Assembly (NCBI GenBank): GCA_965116245.1
Contig: OZ220497.1
Span: forward strand, 2,790,001 to 2,854,000
Length of the DNA: 64,000 nucleotides
From: Poriferisodalis sp965116245
GTDB taxonomy: Bacteria > Actinomycetota > Acidimicrobiia > Acidimicrobiales > Poriferisodalaceae
Direction: 5' to 3'
Position numbers and translations under genes: made by a program. Positions within the stretch are counted from its first letter, which is position 1. Every line of letters starts with the position of its first letter. The notes beneath the pieces were generated by a model, which was not told the origin of the DNA, did no database searches, and saw nothing but the letters and a program-made list of their open reading frames with translations. Positions 1 through 9,634 of the stretch are shown one piece after another.

Positions 1-741
1 GGTGGCCATCACCACCGCTGAGGCCACTACGGCCAGCAGCGCTGCTGATGTCCCCACAGAACGCCCCAGCCGGTCAATGGCCTCGCGGCGTCGGTCGTCA
101 ATGGCACGCACCACCCGGTCCAACACGCGGTCCAAGAGCTGCGACGCAGCCGCTCCGGACCGCTCCGCCACCTCAACAGTGCGCAACAGAGACGCTGTCG
201 GTGAATCGTCTAGCTGTTTGGCAACCGCTACGAGCGGGTCGCGCCCGCTAAGCACCGCAGCATTGACCGCTCCCGCAGCCGGAGCGAATGCGGGGTCCAC
301 GACGAGTTCGGCCGCATCAAGCACGGCCACGCTGATCGGCCTACCCGACGCAACGAATAAACGTATTCGACGAAGCCACAGCAACACTGCGCCGTCCAGC
401 CGTCGACGGTGCCCCGACAGCACCGCAGCCGCAATGACAGTCGGCACAGCCCACGACGCCACAACTGCGCTGAGTAGCGACCACGCCAACGCGGTCGTAG
501 TTGATGCTGTGCCAGTTGCGGGCAACTGGCTCCCGGCAACGAAACCCACCGCGACTGCTGCCACGGCCACAACGGCGGTGACCATTGTCAGGCGCGCTGG
601 ACGCCAACCCAGCGCAGCGAGTTGCCTGCGATTGCGGCGTTTGCGCTCGCCCGCAAACAGCAAGCTAAGCGCGGCAACAGCGCTCAGAGTTGCCATTAGC
701 CACAACACGACGTAGCTCGGCGGCGGGAACGCCGAGGTCAT
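1..741 (-). CDS. TadC-like type II/IV secretion F-domain membrane protein (partial)
   Basis: Reading the minus strand from ATG at 741 gives an open frame that runs off the left edge, so the C-terminus is missing. The product starts MTSAFPPPSYVVLW and has hydrophobic segments near residues 10-30, 50-70 and 85-110, then a soluble stretch and another hydrophobic run at the edge. This is the layout of T2SSF/TadC inner-membrane platform proteins of Flp pili. The start overlaps the stop of the preceding tadB-like gene by 4 bp (ATGA), so the two are translationally coupled. In Tad systems TadB and TadC form the membrane platform on which the TadA ATPase acts. The assignment rests mainly on position and membrane pattern. 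Confidence 0.75.
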   Translation of the reverse strand, partial: MTSAFPPPSYVVLWLMATLSAVAALSLLFAGERKRRNRRQLAALGWRPARLTMVTAVVAVAAVAVGFVAGSQLPATGTASTTTALAWSLLSAVVASWAVPTVIAAAVLSGHRRRLDGAVLLWLRRIRLFVASGRPISVAVLDAAELVVDPAFAPAAGAVNAAVLSGRDPLVAVAKQLDDSPTASLLRTVEVAERSGAAASQLLDRVLDRVVRAIDDRRREAIDRLGRSVGTSAALLAVVASAVVMAT

Positions 742-1520
742 CGCAACATCTCCCATGCTGATGCCAGAGGGCGGGCGCAGACCGCGACGCCCACCACCGT
801 GGCCCCAAGACCGACGCGCTGACCTTGAGGTCCGCTCAACCACTCCCAGGCGTCTGGGCTCACGAACGCACTACCCAGCGCTATTGCCGCGCCGAGCACT
901 AGGGCCAGCCCGAGCTGAGGCAAGTTGGACGCGACGTGGCGATGAAAGTGCCTGGCGGTCGCAGCGGCTTCAGATGCTTCGGCCTCCACCACTTCCAAGA
1001 TGGGAACCCATTCGCCACCACTGGAGCCCGCAACCGCAACGGCATCTGACAGCCATGCGGCTACGGCGCCCTCGTCGCCGTGAGCGAAACGTGCGGCGGC
1101 CGCATCAACACCGATGCTGCGACACTCTGCGACAAACTTGGTAACCGCAGGCGCCATCGGCCCCGATGCCAGCGGCGCTGATGTCTCAAGCGCTTCAACC
1201 ACCGTGCGCGAGACCTGTGCCTGATTAGCCAGGACAGCGGCGAACTGTGCGACCGATTCCGCAGACTGCACACGCTGATTGCTGCGCACGATGATGGCTG
1301 TACACCAGGTACAGATGCCAACTACAGCGCTGGCTAGGCCTGCTGCCACCGGCCCAAACATCAGCCCAGCAACGAACGCCACTCCACCGCTCGCAAGCCA
1401 CGGCCAGCGCACCGATGTGCTCTCGGACCGCTGGTTGCCAAGCAACTGGCCAGGCCCAGAAAACAAAGTCCAAAGCGCTGAGCCCGTGCCCACCGCCCCC
1501 AAAGCGACAAACTTCAGCAC
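738..1520 (-). CDS. TadB-like type II secretion F-domain protein of the Tad pilus
   Basis: The product is 260 aa and starts at a GTG that overlaps the tadA stop. It has hydrophobic segments at about residues 1-18, 43-75, 200-222 and 235-252, with a soluble helical domain between them (residues 90-190). This fits the T2SSF platform family. It lies between a CpaF/TadA ATPase and a second F-domain gene, the usual tadA-tadB-tadC order, with 4-7 bp overlaps. Its expected role is the inner-membrane platform for pilin extrusion. The family is well supported by context; the split between TadB and TadC is by order only. Confidence 0.8.
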   Translation of the reverse strand: MLKFVALGAVGTGSALWTLFSGPGQLLGNQRSESTSVRWPWLASGGVAFVAGLMFGPVAAGLASAVVGICTWCTAIIVRSNQRVQSAESVAQFAAVLANQAQVSRTVVEALETSAPLASGPMAPAVTKFVAECRSIGVDAAAARFAHGDEGAVAAWLSDAVAVAGSSGGEWVPILEVVEAEASEAAATARHFHRHVASNLPQLGLALVLGAAIALGSAFVSPDAWEWLSGPQGQRVGLGATVVGVAVCARPLASAWEMLR

Positions 1521-3538
1521 GAAACTTCCTCAGCGACTAGAGGCTCATAGGCTGGCGGGTCAGCGATGGGCACCAGCGGGCCCGGGTCCCACACAAGATC
1601 GCTCCGTTTAGCACTGTCACACTCCGATGACCCAAACAGAGGCTCATCGCCCAACTGCCCGTTGCGCGACTGTCCGTTGCGCTGGCGTACTTCGCCCACC
1701 TGTCGAATGTCCGGTGAGGCCTGCGGCGAGACATCCTCGGACTGGCGCCGACGGTTGGGTGTTGGCTGGCGATGTGTTGTTTGACCCAGCGTCAAATGGC
1801 CCTGCGTCAACTGGTCCTGGGTCGGCTGGCCCTGCGTCAACTGGTCCTGGGTCGGCTGGGCCTGCGGCGACCGGTCCTGCGTCGACTTGCCAGTGGATGC
1901 CGGAGCGTCGACGATCCGGGAGAACAGCGTGTGTTCGCTTGGCTCAACAGCACCAGCATTCGTGACTCCGGCCACTTCGTAGATCTCGGCTACCCGCCCG
2001 ACGGGGCGACCGAACGGCGTTGCCCAGCGGTCTCCAGGTTGCAACGCCCATAGGCAGGTGGTGGAAATAACCCCCGACAGCTCATCGATACCGGTTAGCT
2101 GCGTGACGTCTGCCACAACGCGGTCGCCTGCGTCATTGCGGCCCAGCCACACACACAGATCCACTGCCGATGCGATCTGGCGACGGGCGTAGTCCTGTTC
2201 GGCACCTTCGGAGCAGGCGTAGGCCACCAGCTTTTCAAGCACTCCCTTGCCGGGCTGGGAGTGCAGCGTGACCAGACAACCGGTGAGCCCAGACGACATG
2301 GCATCCAGCAGCGCCTCGCAGCCTTCGCCACGTATCTCGCCCACTACCAGCTTGGCGGCATTGGCGCGTTTGGCGTCGCGGATGTGGTCGGCCATGGAAT
2401 GGCGGCCGTGACCGTCCTGGTTGGGGTCGCGGGTCAATCGCTCGTAGGTATTGGGATGAATGCCGTAGTCGTGCAAGCGAAGCTCGGGCGTGTCCTCAAT
2501 AGTGTCGATGCGTTCGTGGTCGGGAACTGCTGCCAGCAGCGCTTGGCACAGCGTTGTTTTGCCGCCACCCATGGCGGCTGCTACCACCATGTTGGCTCGC
2601 ACCCGACCGGTGATGGCTTGGATCAGCACTTTGCCCAACTCGGGCGAAACCACACCGAGGTCGTCGAGACGAATGCGGCCCGCCATATTTGAGCGCAACA
2701 CCAGATTTGGTGGACTGGTCACAAACGCTTCAGCGTGTAGACGCCAGCGATCGCCCACGCGCACATCCAGGCGCGGATCTAGCTCGTCGAAGCGCTGCGG
2801 ACGATCGCCTGAGTAGCCAGCCAGAAACCGTACGGCCTCAATCAGGTCTTCGTCGGCGGCGAATGGTGATGGCCTGCGTTCAACGCGACCACCTGCGTAT
2901 TGGACGAGCATCGACTCGCCGCCGCGTATCTGGAACTCCTCGACATCGGATTCGGCCAACAGGTCTTCCAAGCCGTCAGTAGCAGCGCGGGCGGCGTTGC
3001 GCCGTCGCACGGCACCGTCGGAGCGTTCGAGCCGCTGGGGCGTGCAAGCGGCGCCGGTCAACGAGCGCCCCAGCCGTTGCATCCGTCGGTAGCCACCGCG
3101 CGTCCCCATCCGCTTGATGCGCACGATTCGCTCCGCACCAAGCACGTTGGAGAGCTCGCCAGTGGGGTCCCCGCGAGTTCCGTCGGGCGCCGGTAGCCAA
3201 ACAGCCACCGGTGCCGCCGCAGCCTTAGCCGCTATCTGCCAAACCTGCGCTAAGTGGTTTGGATCGTCGAATCGTGCCGCTGACAACCCGACGGAAGCTC
3301 CGAGCAACAACACCACCTGATTTGCGGCTGCGGCGGCTGCCGCGACCACGTCGCGCTCGGCACTGCTAGTCAGCCACGCCACGCACGGTTCATTGGATGA
3401 CTCCGCCGACGACATGGTGGCGATGTCAGACCAGATGTTGACCCGCCCAACGGCGCCAGACAGCCCCTCCCTCAACGCTCCTCGGCACCAATCGAGTGCG
3501 TGGGGATCTACAGCGTCGTCACACAGCACCAGCAACAC
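1514..3538 (-). CDS. tadA: TadA/CpaF-family pilus assembly ATPase
   Basis: The product is 674 aa. The central part carries a Walker A loop (AMGGGKTTLCQALL), an Asp box around DTIEDTPEL, a Walker B region (AKLVVGEIRGEG) and the downstream His-containing VTLHS motif, all typical of the GspE/CpaF secretion ATPase family. It powers Flp pilus assembly or retraction at the cytoplasmic face. The N-terminal ~150 residues look like the MinD/CpaE-like or regulatory region seen in some Tad ATPases. The last ~130 residues are low-complexity, Gln/Thr/Pro-rich, and come from 15-bp tandem repeats. The start is GTG at 3538, 3 nt after the stop of the SAF-domain gene. ATPase function is secure; the tail is probably dispensable (inference). 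Confidence 0.92.
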   Translation of the reverse strand: MLLVLCDDAVDPHALDWCRGALREGLSGAVGRVNIWSDIATMSSAESSNEPCVAWLTSSAERDVVAAAAAAANQVVLLLGASVGLSAARFDDPNHLAQVWQIAAKAAAAPVAVWLPAPDGTRGDPTGELSNVLGAERIVRIKRMGTRGGYRRMQRLGRSLTGAACTPQRLERSDGAVRRRNAARAATDGLEDLLAESDVEEFQIRGGESMLVQYAGGRVERRPSPFAADEDLIEAVRFLAGYSGDRPQRFDELDPRLDVRVGDRWRLHAEAFVTSPPNLVLRSNMAGRIRLDDLGVVSPELGKVLIQAITGRVRANMVVAAAMGGGKTTLCQALLAAVPDHERIDTIEDTPELRLHDYGIHPNTYERLTRDPNQDGHGRHSMADHIRDAKRANAAKLVVGEIRGEGCEALLDAMSSGLTGCLVTLHSQPGKGVLEKLVAYACSEGAEQDYARRQIASAVDLCVWLGRNDAGDRVVADVTQLTGIDELSGVISTTCLWALQPGDRWATPFGRPVGRVAEIYEVAGVTNAGAVEPSEHTLFSRIVDAPASTGKSTQDRSPQAQPTQDQLTQGQPTQDQLTQGHLTLGQTTHRQPTPNRRRQSEDVSPQASPDIRQVGEVRQRNGQSRNGQLGDEPLFGSSECDSAKRSDLVWDPGPLVPIADPPAYEPLVAEEVSC
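1798..1887. repeat. Tandem 15-bp repeat array inside the tadA 3' end
   Basis: Six consecutive 15-bp units run here, alternating between GGCCCTGCGTCAACT and GGTCCTGGGTCGGCT types, so a 30-bp higher-order period is also visible. They encode the TQDQL/TQGQP pentapeptides of the TadA tail. Because the period is a multiple of three, copy changes keep the frame. Confidence 0.95.
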
Positions 3539-3541
3539 CGC

Positions 3542-4288
3542 TCAGCCCTCGAACCCGTTCCCAGGCGCAACTGCCGTGGCTTCGCTGTTTGTGCCGTTGC
3601 CTATGCCGCCGTTGGTTCCGCCAGCTGTGCCGCTGAACTGCGGGTTCGCAAAAGAGCCAAGTGGTGCTCGGCACTTGGGCCAACCGTCAATGGGTGCTGG
3701 CCAGACTACGAGGCCGTCCAAAGCCGAAGCTGTCGCAAGGCGCGCCGCTGCGGGCGCATCCACATACATAACGATGCTGCCATCGGCGCCATCTACGAGG
3801 GTCGTCACATCAAGCGCGCAGCCGCCCAACACTGTTGCCACCACGGCGACGCTGCCCGGACCCGGGCCAGCAGCGGGCCATGCCGCGGTGTCCGCCTCAA
3901 AACGCATCACGGTGACAGCTCTTCTGGTGTCGACAGGAACGCCCAGCAGGGCAGGTGTCACGAACGTTCCCGACGGAATGTCGTGACTTACGACGCTTCC
4001 GACTATTGAGTTAAGGTCGGCGAACTGTGCGGCAACCGGTTCGGCTACTTCGACTATTTCAAATGCGCCCGGAGGCTGACCTGCGATCCACGGTTCGGAC
4101 GCGACTGCCACCAGCGCAACGGCTGGCTGCGCAGGTGGGCGGCCCCATAGCCAAATGGCGGCCACCACGACAGCGACGATCAGCGCTGCAACCCCCAAAC
4201 GCCACCACTCCAGACCACGCCGAGGCATGCCCCCGAAGGTCGGGGGCTGCTCTTCATTCGCGTATCCCGAGGGAGCGGCGACGGTCAC
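3542..4288 (-). CDS. SAF-domain protein, CpaB/RcpC-like Flp pilus assembly factor
   Basis: From GTG at 4288 (GTGA overlap with the upstream stop at 4285) the product is 248 aa. There is one membrane segment at about residues 24-46 (after the residues EWWRLG), then a SAF-like domain with the pattern VPSEPW...IVGSVVSHDIPSGTFVTPALLG. In CpaB/RcpC proteins this domain supports the outer channel or periplasmic part of the pilus machine. An ATG 96 nt upstream in the same frame would lie deep inside the neighbouring gene, so the overlapping GTG is preferred. The tail is Gly/Asn-rich. The domain call is good; the exact role in a Gram-positive envelope is inferred from context. Confidence 0.7.
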   Translation of the reverse strand: MTVAAPSGYANEEQPPTFGGMPRRGLEWWRLGVAALIVAVVVAAIWLWGRPPAQPAVALVAVASEPWIAGQPPGAFEIVEVAEPVAAQFADLNSIVGSVVSHDIPSGTFVTPALLGVPVDTRRAVTVMRFEADTAAWPAAGPGPGSVAVVATVLGGCALDVTTLVDGADGSIVMYVDAPAAARLATASALDGLVVWPAPIDGWPKCRAPLGSFANPQFSGTAGGTNGGIGNGTNSEATAVAPGNGFEG

Positions 4289-6663
4289 GAGCCACTCCCA
4301 CTCGGATTGGTTGAAACGCGACCGTCGGCGTGATCTCCAACCGAGCGAATCCAGTCCACACCCGACGCCAACTGCATCCAACACGGATCATCCGTTGCTG
4401 GTCGGATCGGCGGCAGGTTGTCTGTGCGCCGGGATGATTCTCCTTCTTCGTCGGGTAGGTCTAGCTCGAAGCACAGGCTGACTTGCCAGGCGTACGCCGC
4501 AGCCCGCGTAAGCACCCAACCGCACGAAGTTGATGCGCTGGATCCAACAGCGTCGCCTATCGCACAGACAACTACCTCCGGAATCGCTCCCTGTCGATGC
4601 CAGCGCTGTTGAAGCTGCCGCTGTTCTTCGCTCAGCAGATTCCATCGCTGCACCAAGTGTTGCGTCTGGGTGCCAGCCTCCATCGCCTGGAGCTCAGAAT
4701 CGTGCCAGGGCCGCTGATCGCTCCACGAGGCACTTACCCAGGTTGCGGTCCATTCGCACTCGGGAGTACCGACGTCAACAAGTCCACGGATCTCAATCCA
4801 GCCGCGTCCTGGAGCAACCTGCAGATAGCGCCCACCACCGGGAAGGTGCCGCTGCGGCGACGACCCAGCGCTCGCGGCTCGGACGTTCGAACCCAAGCCC
4901 AAGCCGCCCAACGCCCGAGCCGCCACGGAATCGGGAGGTACATGTGGACACTCCTCAAGAGGCGGCAGCGGGGTGCCTGTTGGTGGCAGGGTGGTACCTG
5001 TCAGCGGCAGAGTGGTGCTAGTTCGTGGCGGCGTGCCGCGTGGAGGGGCCACGGTGGTGGTCGGCGCCGCCTCGTCGACCGGATCACGACTACCGCTCGG
5101 AGCTGTCGTGGACGTAGTCGTTCTAGTGGGCTCGCGATGCTCGGCTGTGGTGGAGGTAGCTGAACCGGGCCGAGACGTTGTCGTAGTTGACGTAGTCGTC
5201 GTAGTTGACGTAGTTGACGTGGTCGAAGTAGTCGAGGTCGTGGTACGAGGCGTAGTTGCTTTCGGCTTGTCGTTGGGCAAACAGGCGTAGTCGTAGGAGC
5301 CTTGGATGCGCGTGCGGACATATGAGGGCAGCCCGCTGAAGTTGGCGCAATCGAAGATGCACACGCGGTAGGTCTCTGGACCACGAGTGGGGTGGACATG
5401 CTCTTGTATCTGGGTAGTCGCCAACTGGCCGATCGCGGGGCAATAGGTGCGAACTGTGGTTTTTTCGCAATCGCCAGGTCTGGTGCATTTGTTGAGCAGA
5501 TCGCTTGAAGTGACGCAACTACCGCCATGGTCGGGCCGGTAAGTCACACCGTCAATGCCCTCGCAGACATCGGGATTACTGTTCCAGGTACGCCCAGGCA
5601 TCTTTGAACACGCCACATAGGACAACAGCCCACCAGCGCACCTGTGGATGCCCAGCTCAGCTAGGCGTTCGTCGCTCTCGCCAGCGAGACGACTCAGTTC
5701 TCGGGCGTCACCATCGCGCGAGGAACCTCCGCCACCATCGTCATCGTGGTCGTCACCAGTGTCGCGGTTGCCGCCAGGTGGCGCCGTGTAGCACAGCAAC
5801 ACCGATGAGCTATACCCGCCCACAGCGTCCGGGTAGCTGGGGGTTGTCCCAGCCGGACAGTGTTGATGCGCTGGCGAAGACGGTTGACCCAGCACAGTTC
5901 GCTGGCACCGGCTCCCTACGGTGCGCCAGCCATAAGAGCACCGACCCTGTATGACCCGAGATGTCCGCCAGCTAACGACAGTCTCGTAGATTGGTTCGTA
6001 GGTGTAGTGCCTGTTGGCGATCCGATCCCAATAGCCGGTTTCGACGTTGCTGTAGACCGGCTTACTGACCCAATGGCCCGGAACCGTCGTGGTATGGGTC
6101 GATATCCACTTGTACACGGGTACGTAGCGGCAGTTGAACCAGATGCCGCTTATCGGATCGAAGTCGCAGCGCCGCTTAGAACCTGTCTTCACCCGCACTG
6201 GCGGCACCAGCGGTTCCATCATCGTGCTCGGCTTGATCCAGGTGCGCTTAGTGCCGGTGCGCACCCGCTTGGTGCCGGTTGGTACCCACACTTTGTCGTA
6301 GGTGGTGTGGCTGTATACCCGCCTTGTTCGCCCGGTTCTGCGGGTCGTGGTTACCCTTGTTTGGCACTCATAGCCCCCATAGCGCCCACTGACCATGGTG
6401 GAACCGCTCGGACACCAAGTAGGGCGATTGACCGTGACTGTGCGCTCGGTTAGGCATCTTCCGCTGCCACGGTCAAGCACCATGCCACCGCTACAGCTCA
6501 GCACTGCTGGCACCGATGTCTGCGCGGCGACCTCATCACCGCTCACTACCATCGAGGCGAACGGCAACACTCCTAACGTCACGGCTATGAACCACCAGCC
6601 GAGGCGGCGCACACCCAGCGCTTGATTGGCGCAACTTGACTGCGACCGTCGGCCTGATCTCAC
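4285..6663 (-). CDS. Large secreted cysteine-containing protein of the tad locus, unknown function
   Basis: The product is 792 aa with an N-terminal signal-like segment (WWFIAVTLGVLPFASMVV, residues 23-40). The first half is rich in Cys, Tyr, Trp, Arg and Thr and contains repeated phrases such as WVPTGTKR, RTGTKRTW and VKTGSKRR, and several CxxG-type turns. A Thr/Ser-rich linker (about residues 470-540, encoded by 9-bp repeats) separates it from a more ordinary C-terminal domain with DECPHVPP-like cysteines. It overlaps both neighbours by 4 bp, so it is an integral member of the tad operon. I recognise no family. It may be a surface-exposed pilus-associated protein or adhesin, which is inference from secretion and position only. 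Confidence 0.6.
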   Translation of the reverse strand: MRSGRRSQSSCANQALGVRRLGWWFIAVTLGVLPFASMVVSGDEVAAQTSVPAVLSCSGGMVLDRGSGRCLTERTVTVNRPTWCPSGSTMVSGRYGGYECQTRVTTTRRTGRTRRVYSHTTYDKVWVPTGTKRVRTGTKRTWIKPSTMMEPLVPPVRVKTGSKRRCDFDPISGIWFNCRYVPVYKWISTHTTTVPGHWVSKPVYSNVETGYWDRIANRHYTYEPIYETVVSWRTSRVIQGRCSYGWRTVGSRCQRTVLGQPSSPAHQHCPAGTTPSYPDAVGGYSSSVLLCYTAPPGGNRDTGDDHDDDGGGGSSRDGDARELSRLAGESDERLAELGIHRCAGGLLSYVACSKMPGRTWNSNPDVCEGIDGVTYRPDHGGSCVTSSDLLNKCTRPGDCEKTTVRTYCPAIGQLATTQIQEHVHPTRGPETYRVCIFDCANFSGLPSYVRTRIQGSYDYACLPNDKPKATTPRTTTSTTSTTSTTSTTTTTSTTTTSRPGSATSTTAEHREPTRTTTSTTAPSGSRDPVDEAAPTTTVAPPRGTPPRTSTTLPLTGTTLPPTGTPLPPLEECPHVPPDSVAARALGGLGLGSNVRAASAGSSPQRHLPGGGRYLQVAPGRGWIEIRGLVDVGTPECEWTATWVSASWSDQRPWHDSELQAMEAGTQTQHLVQRWNLLSEEQRQLQQRWHRQGAIPEVVVCAIGDAVGSSASTSCGWVLTRAAAYAWQVSLCFELDLPDEEGESSRRTDNLPPIRPATDDPCWMQLASGVDWIRSVGDHADGRVSTNPSGSGS

Positions 6664-8906
6664 GGCGCACCGTCACCCTCGGGTAGATCAGCCTGCGCCA
6701 AAGACTCAGCTTGCGCCCGAAACTCAGCGTGCGCTAGAGACTCAGCTTGCGCTAGAGACACGGTGGCTGGCCACCAATAGCGATCGGTCTGCGGCGGCCA
6801 GCCTGCTGCTGGACATGGAGGCGTCGGCCGCGGATAGGCACGTGGGGCTTCGGTGAGCGGCAGCGAGCCTGGTGGCCATGGTTTTTTCGTTCGCCGCTCT
6901 ACTGGCCGCGCCAGCGCTTCGGCTATGAGATCAGCGTCCGCTGAGCAGCCAAGCAGCTCCTCAAGCGATTTGAAGGGCGACAGGTACATACGCTCGTACC
7001 AGCTCGCGTCGGGTTCCCAGTTTGTGGCCGACAACTCGGTCGTAACTTGCGGTGCCGCAGCCGCAGACTGCGACAACTGAGTCCACTGAGCCGGTGTGCA
7101 ATAGGGAGCCAGCTCGGGGCGACGCAACTCTTCGCCCACCAGCGTTCCAATAGGGATTCCGGTCTCACACCACAGCGCCAGATGCCAAAGATGACTACGG
7201 TGCGCCGTCCACGCCTCTGGTTGAGGCACATCCACCCATTCACGTACAGCGATCCACTGGTTACGGACGCCCGAAGCCCACGCCCTCGGCTCTGTCCAGT
7301 CGATTGACGCTGCGTGGGTTTCCTGCTCGGCAGCTAGCCACTGCACCGCTTCCTCGAAGGCGTCACTATCGCAGTCGCCGTCAAACAGCTCGTTGCGCAG
7401 CACCCGATAGCTAAGCCGCGACCATGTCAACCACATAGCTTCCACCTGGGCTGGATGGTCGGTGCCGACGTCTAGGCGTTCGCCAGATGAAGCGTCCACT
7501 AGGAAGGACTGCCCAGGCGCGTGACAGATGACAGCCAGCGCATGTCCCGCCGTGCTGATGTCAGCCACCCACGCCCGTTCCACAGGCGGCGAGGTGAACT
7601 CGAGGCGTAGCCCCCTAGCCCAAAGCGATTCAAGTTGGCGGGTGCGGTGCGAGTTCGTGTAGACGCCCGGCACGATGGTGGCCAGGTCACTGCAGGCTTC
7701 CCAGAGCGTGTCGGGGCCGCTGCTTATTGCGGCATGCCCTACTAGCGAGTCGGTGACCGCTCCTTGGGCGGCTCGAACGGTGAGCCAGTGCTTCGCTTCG
7801 TCCGACCAGTCGCCTGGAAAGAACCCCATATCGGTCAAGCTGTGGCCGCCTAGGGCTAGCTCCATCGGCTCGCCGGGGCTGTATACGAGCAGCTTGGCGA
7901 CTTCGTTGATGGTGGTGCCCCACGAGTGCATCGGCCTGCCGCCGGGCGAGCGCATACCGACTATGAACGCTTCGATAACCGCCGCTGCTTGGCTGCGCTG
8001 CTGGGCGTCTTCGCCCACGTCGATCTTTAGAGTTTCTGGCGTCGGGTGCGGCGGGCACAGCGCCGCGTGGTCATAGGCCTCGCTACGATCCGCCGATAGG
8101 CGAGTCTCGTAGTCAAGATCGGCGGTGTCGATCACGAGTTCCCAAGCCGATTCGGTGCCAGCCCGCCTTCGAGCAACCCGTTCGCCTCGATCTAATGCAG
8201 CCTGCGCTTCTGGCAGGTAGGGCGGCATCGCTGACCACTGCTGGCGCTGCTCGACTACGTACCGTTGGCCAGCGGCAACATCGTTGACCAAGGCCGATTG
8301 TGACCTTGTCTCGGGTTGGCTGGTCGCGGCTGGTCCGTTCGCTGAGGCCGCAGGCTCTGACTGCTCGGTCGCCGAGTGCCCTGCCTCGAGCTGCCCGGTC
8401 GCCGAGTGCCCAGTCTCTGCCAACTCAGTGACATCGTCAGGTTCGGTGTAGGGAGGCCACGGCACCCAGATGCGGCCGCCGCCAATGTCAAACGCGGCCT
8501 CCAGCGCTGGCAACGGCTGTTGCTCATCAGCAGCGGGGTAGCTGCCATCGCCAGCAGTGACGGGCCGCAGCTCGGTGGCCTCTCGCGGTAAGAGCGCTTC
8601 AGCCAGTGGCTCTTCGGCGTGCGCCTCGGTGGTAACAACGCTTGGCGTCGCCGACGCGGGGGCACTGGTCTCGCCGGGCGCGAGAGTGTCACTACTGCAA
8701 GCCACGCAGAAGAACGCGACCGCTGCCAGCGCGAAGCAGAGTCGCCTGCGGCTACGCCAAGCATCGCCTGATCGTCTGCGTCTGGCTGGCCCAACCTTGG
8801 CTGGCCCAATCTCTGGTCGCCCAGTCTCTGGTCGCCCACTTGCTCGTCGCCCATTCTCTGGTTGCCCAGCACCCGCGCTGGCGTGGAGCTTTTGGGGAAT
8901 GCCCAT
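6660..8906 (-). CDS. Large lipoprotein of the tad locus, unknown function
   Basis: The product is 748 aa with a basic, repetitive N-terminal region, then a hydrophobic stretch and a lipobox-like FFCVAC at about residue 67, so it is probably a lipoprotein. The lead before the lipobox is unusually long, so the true start may be a later codon. The body is acidic and Trp-rich with no domain I recognise. Both ends are low complexity and repetitive at DNA level (GRPETGRPEIGPAKV at the start, AQAESLAHAE at the end). It opens the visible tad operon and overlaps the next gene by 4 bp, suggesting a co-expressed surface component. No function should be assigned. Confidence 0.55.
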   Translation of the reverse strand: MGIPQKLHASAGAGQPENGRRASGRPETGRPEIGPAKVGPARRRRSGDAWRSRRRLCFALAAVAFFCVACSSDTLAPGETSAPASATPSVVTTEAHAEEPLAEALLPREATELRPVTAGDGSYPAADEQQPLPALEAAFDIGGGRIWVPWPPYTEPDDVTELAETGHSATGQLEAGHSATEQSEPAASANGPAATSQPETRSQSALVNDVAAGQRYVVEQRQQWSAMPPYLPEAQAALDRGERVARRRAGTESAWELVIDTADLDYETRLSADRSEAYDHAALCPPHPTPETLKIDVGEDAQQRSQAAAVIEAFIVGMRSPGGRPMHSWGTTINEVAKLLVYSPGEPMELALGGHSLTDMGFFPGDWSDEAKHWLTVRAAQGAVTDSLVGHAAISSGPDTLWEACSDLATIVPGVYTNSHRTRQLESLWARGLRLEFTSPPVERAWVADISTAGHALAVICHAPGQSFLVDASSGERLDVGTDHPAQVEAMWLTWSRLSYRVLRNELFDGDCDSDAFEEAVQWLAAEQETHAASIDWTEPRAWASGVRNQWIAVREWVDVPQPEAWTAHRSHLWHLALWCETGIPIGTLVGEELRRPELAPYCTPAQWTQLSQSAAAAPQVTTELSATNWEPDASWYERMYLSPFKSLEELLGCSADADLIAEALARPVERRTKKPWPPGSLPLTEAPRAYPRPTPPCPAAGWPPQTDRYWWPATVSLAQAESLAHAEFRAQAESLAQADLPEGDGAP

Positions 8907-9021
8907 CGCACAGTTCCTCGCTACTCGCTGACGCCGGTCGCTTCGTTGAGTCGAAGCCGTCGCCGAAGCGTCACGGTGAGTTCTAGACGAGCACTGTCAA
9001 GTCATTCCAATTAATTTAGAT

Positions 9022-9048
9022 GCCTTTGAAGTTCAGCGACTTTGAAGG
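9022..9048 (-). terminator. Possible hairpin after nusB
   Basis: Imperfect inverted repeat (GCCTT..AAGT / ACTT..AAGGC) with a six-base loop, 34 bp past the nusB stop and followed on the minus strand by an A/T-rich run. The stem has an internal mismatch, so this is only a candidate transcription end for the efp-nusB group. Confidence 0.3.
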
Positions 9049-9081
9049 CTGGGGCGGCGTCGAACCAGGCCCAGCCCAGCC

Positions 9082-9507
9082 CTAGAGAGGCTTGAGAGCA
9101 GCGGCCAGAACGCCGTTCACGAGAGCGCCGCTGCGAACCGTGGCTCCATAGCGGTGTGCCAGCTCAACAGCCTCATTGATTACCGCTGCTGGCGGCGCCA
9201 CGCCGCGATCCAGCTCAAATAGGCCCTGCAGCAGAATCAATCGGTCGCAAATGCCCAGGCGTTCGGGCGTCCAACCCACGTTGAGCAGCCTTCTGAGCCG
9301 CTGTGTCAGCACTTCCTGCTGCGCCGCTACGCCGCTGGCTAGCTCGCGCGCGAGCGGGTCCAAGTCGCTGATCTGCTCGGCCAGCACATCGGCGAGTTCG
9401 CACGATTTCATTTCTGCCTCATACAGCAGCTCTATTGAGCGTCGGCGCGCATCTCTGCGACGAGTCGGCTCGTCGGGAGCGGCGAACGGGTGATTCGAAC
9501 GGCTCAT
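9082..9507 (-). CDS. nusB: Transcription antitermination factor NusB
   Basis: The product is 141 aa from MSRSNHPF; an upstream in-frame start adds only four residues. The fold landmarks are clear: RRRSIELLYEAE near the start, ICDRLILLQGLFEL in the middle and the family signature AVINEAVELAHRYG followed by GALVNGVLAAA. NusB pairs with NusE (S10) on boxA RNA in rRNA antitermination. It is the last gene of the aroB-aroQ-efp-nusB run, which is its standard actinobacterial place. Confidence 0.95.
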   Translation of the reverse strand: MSRSNHPFAAPDEPTRRRDARRRSIELLYEAEMKSCELADVLAEQISDLDPLARELASGVAAQQEVLTQRLRRLLNVGWTPERLGICDRLILLQGLFELDRGVAPPAAVINEAVELAHRYGATVRSGALVNGVLAAALKPL

Positions 9508-9634
9508 GGCACCTAGCACGCAGCCTTACCGCAGCCCGAGCGCACGTCCATAGCGCCATAGCTGGGGTGCGCCACCGAGGGAAGCTGCGGTGTGCGGCAC
9601 GTCGCGGCATTCCAGCGGCCGCCGCCCAACGACG

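Noticed and set aside
2..715. A 237-codon plus-strand open frame rich in Ala/Thr/Ser.
   Set aside because: It is antisense to the tadC-like gene, which fits the operon, overlaps its neighbour by 4 bp and has membrane segments.
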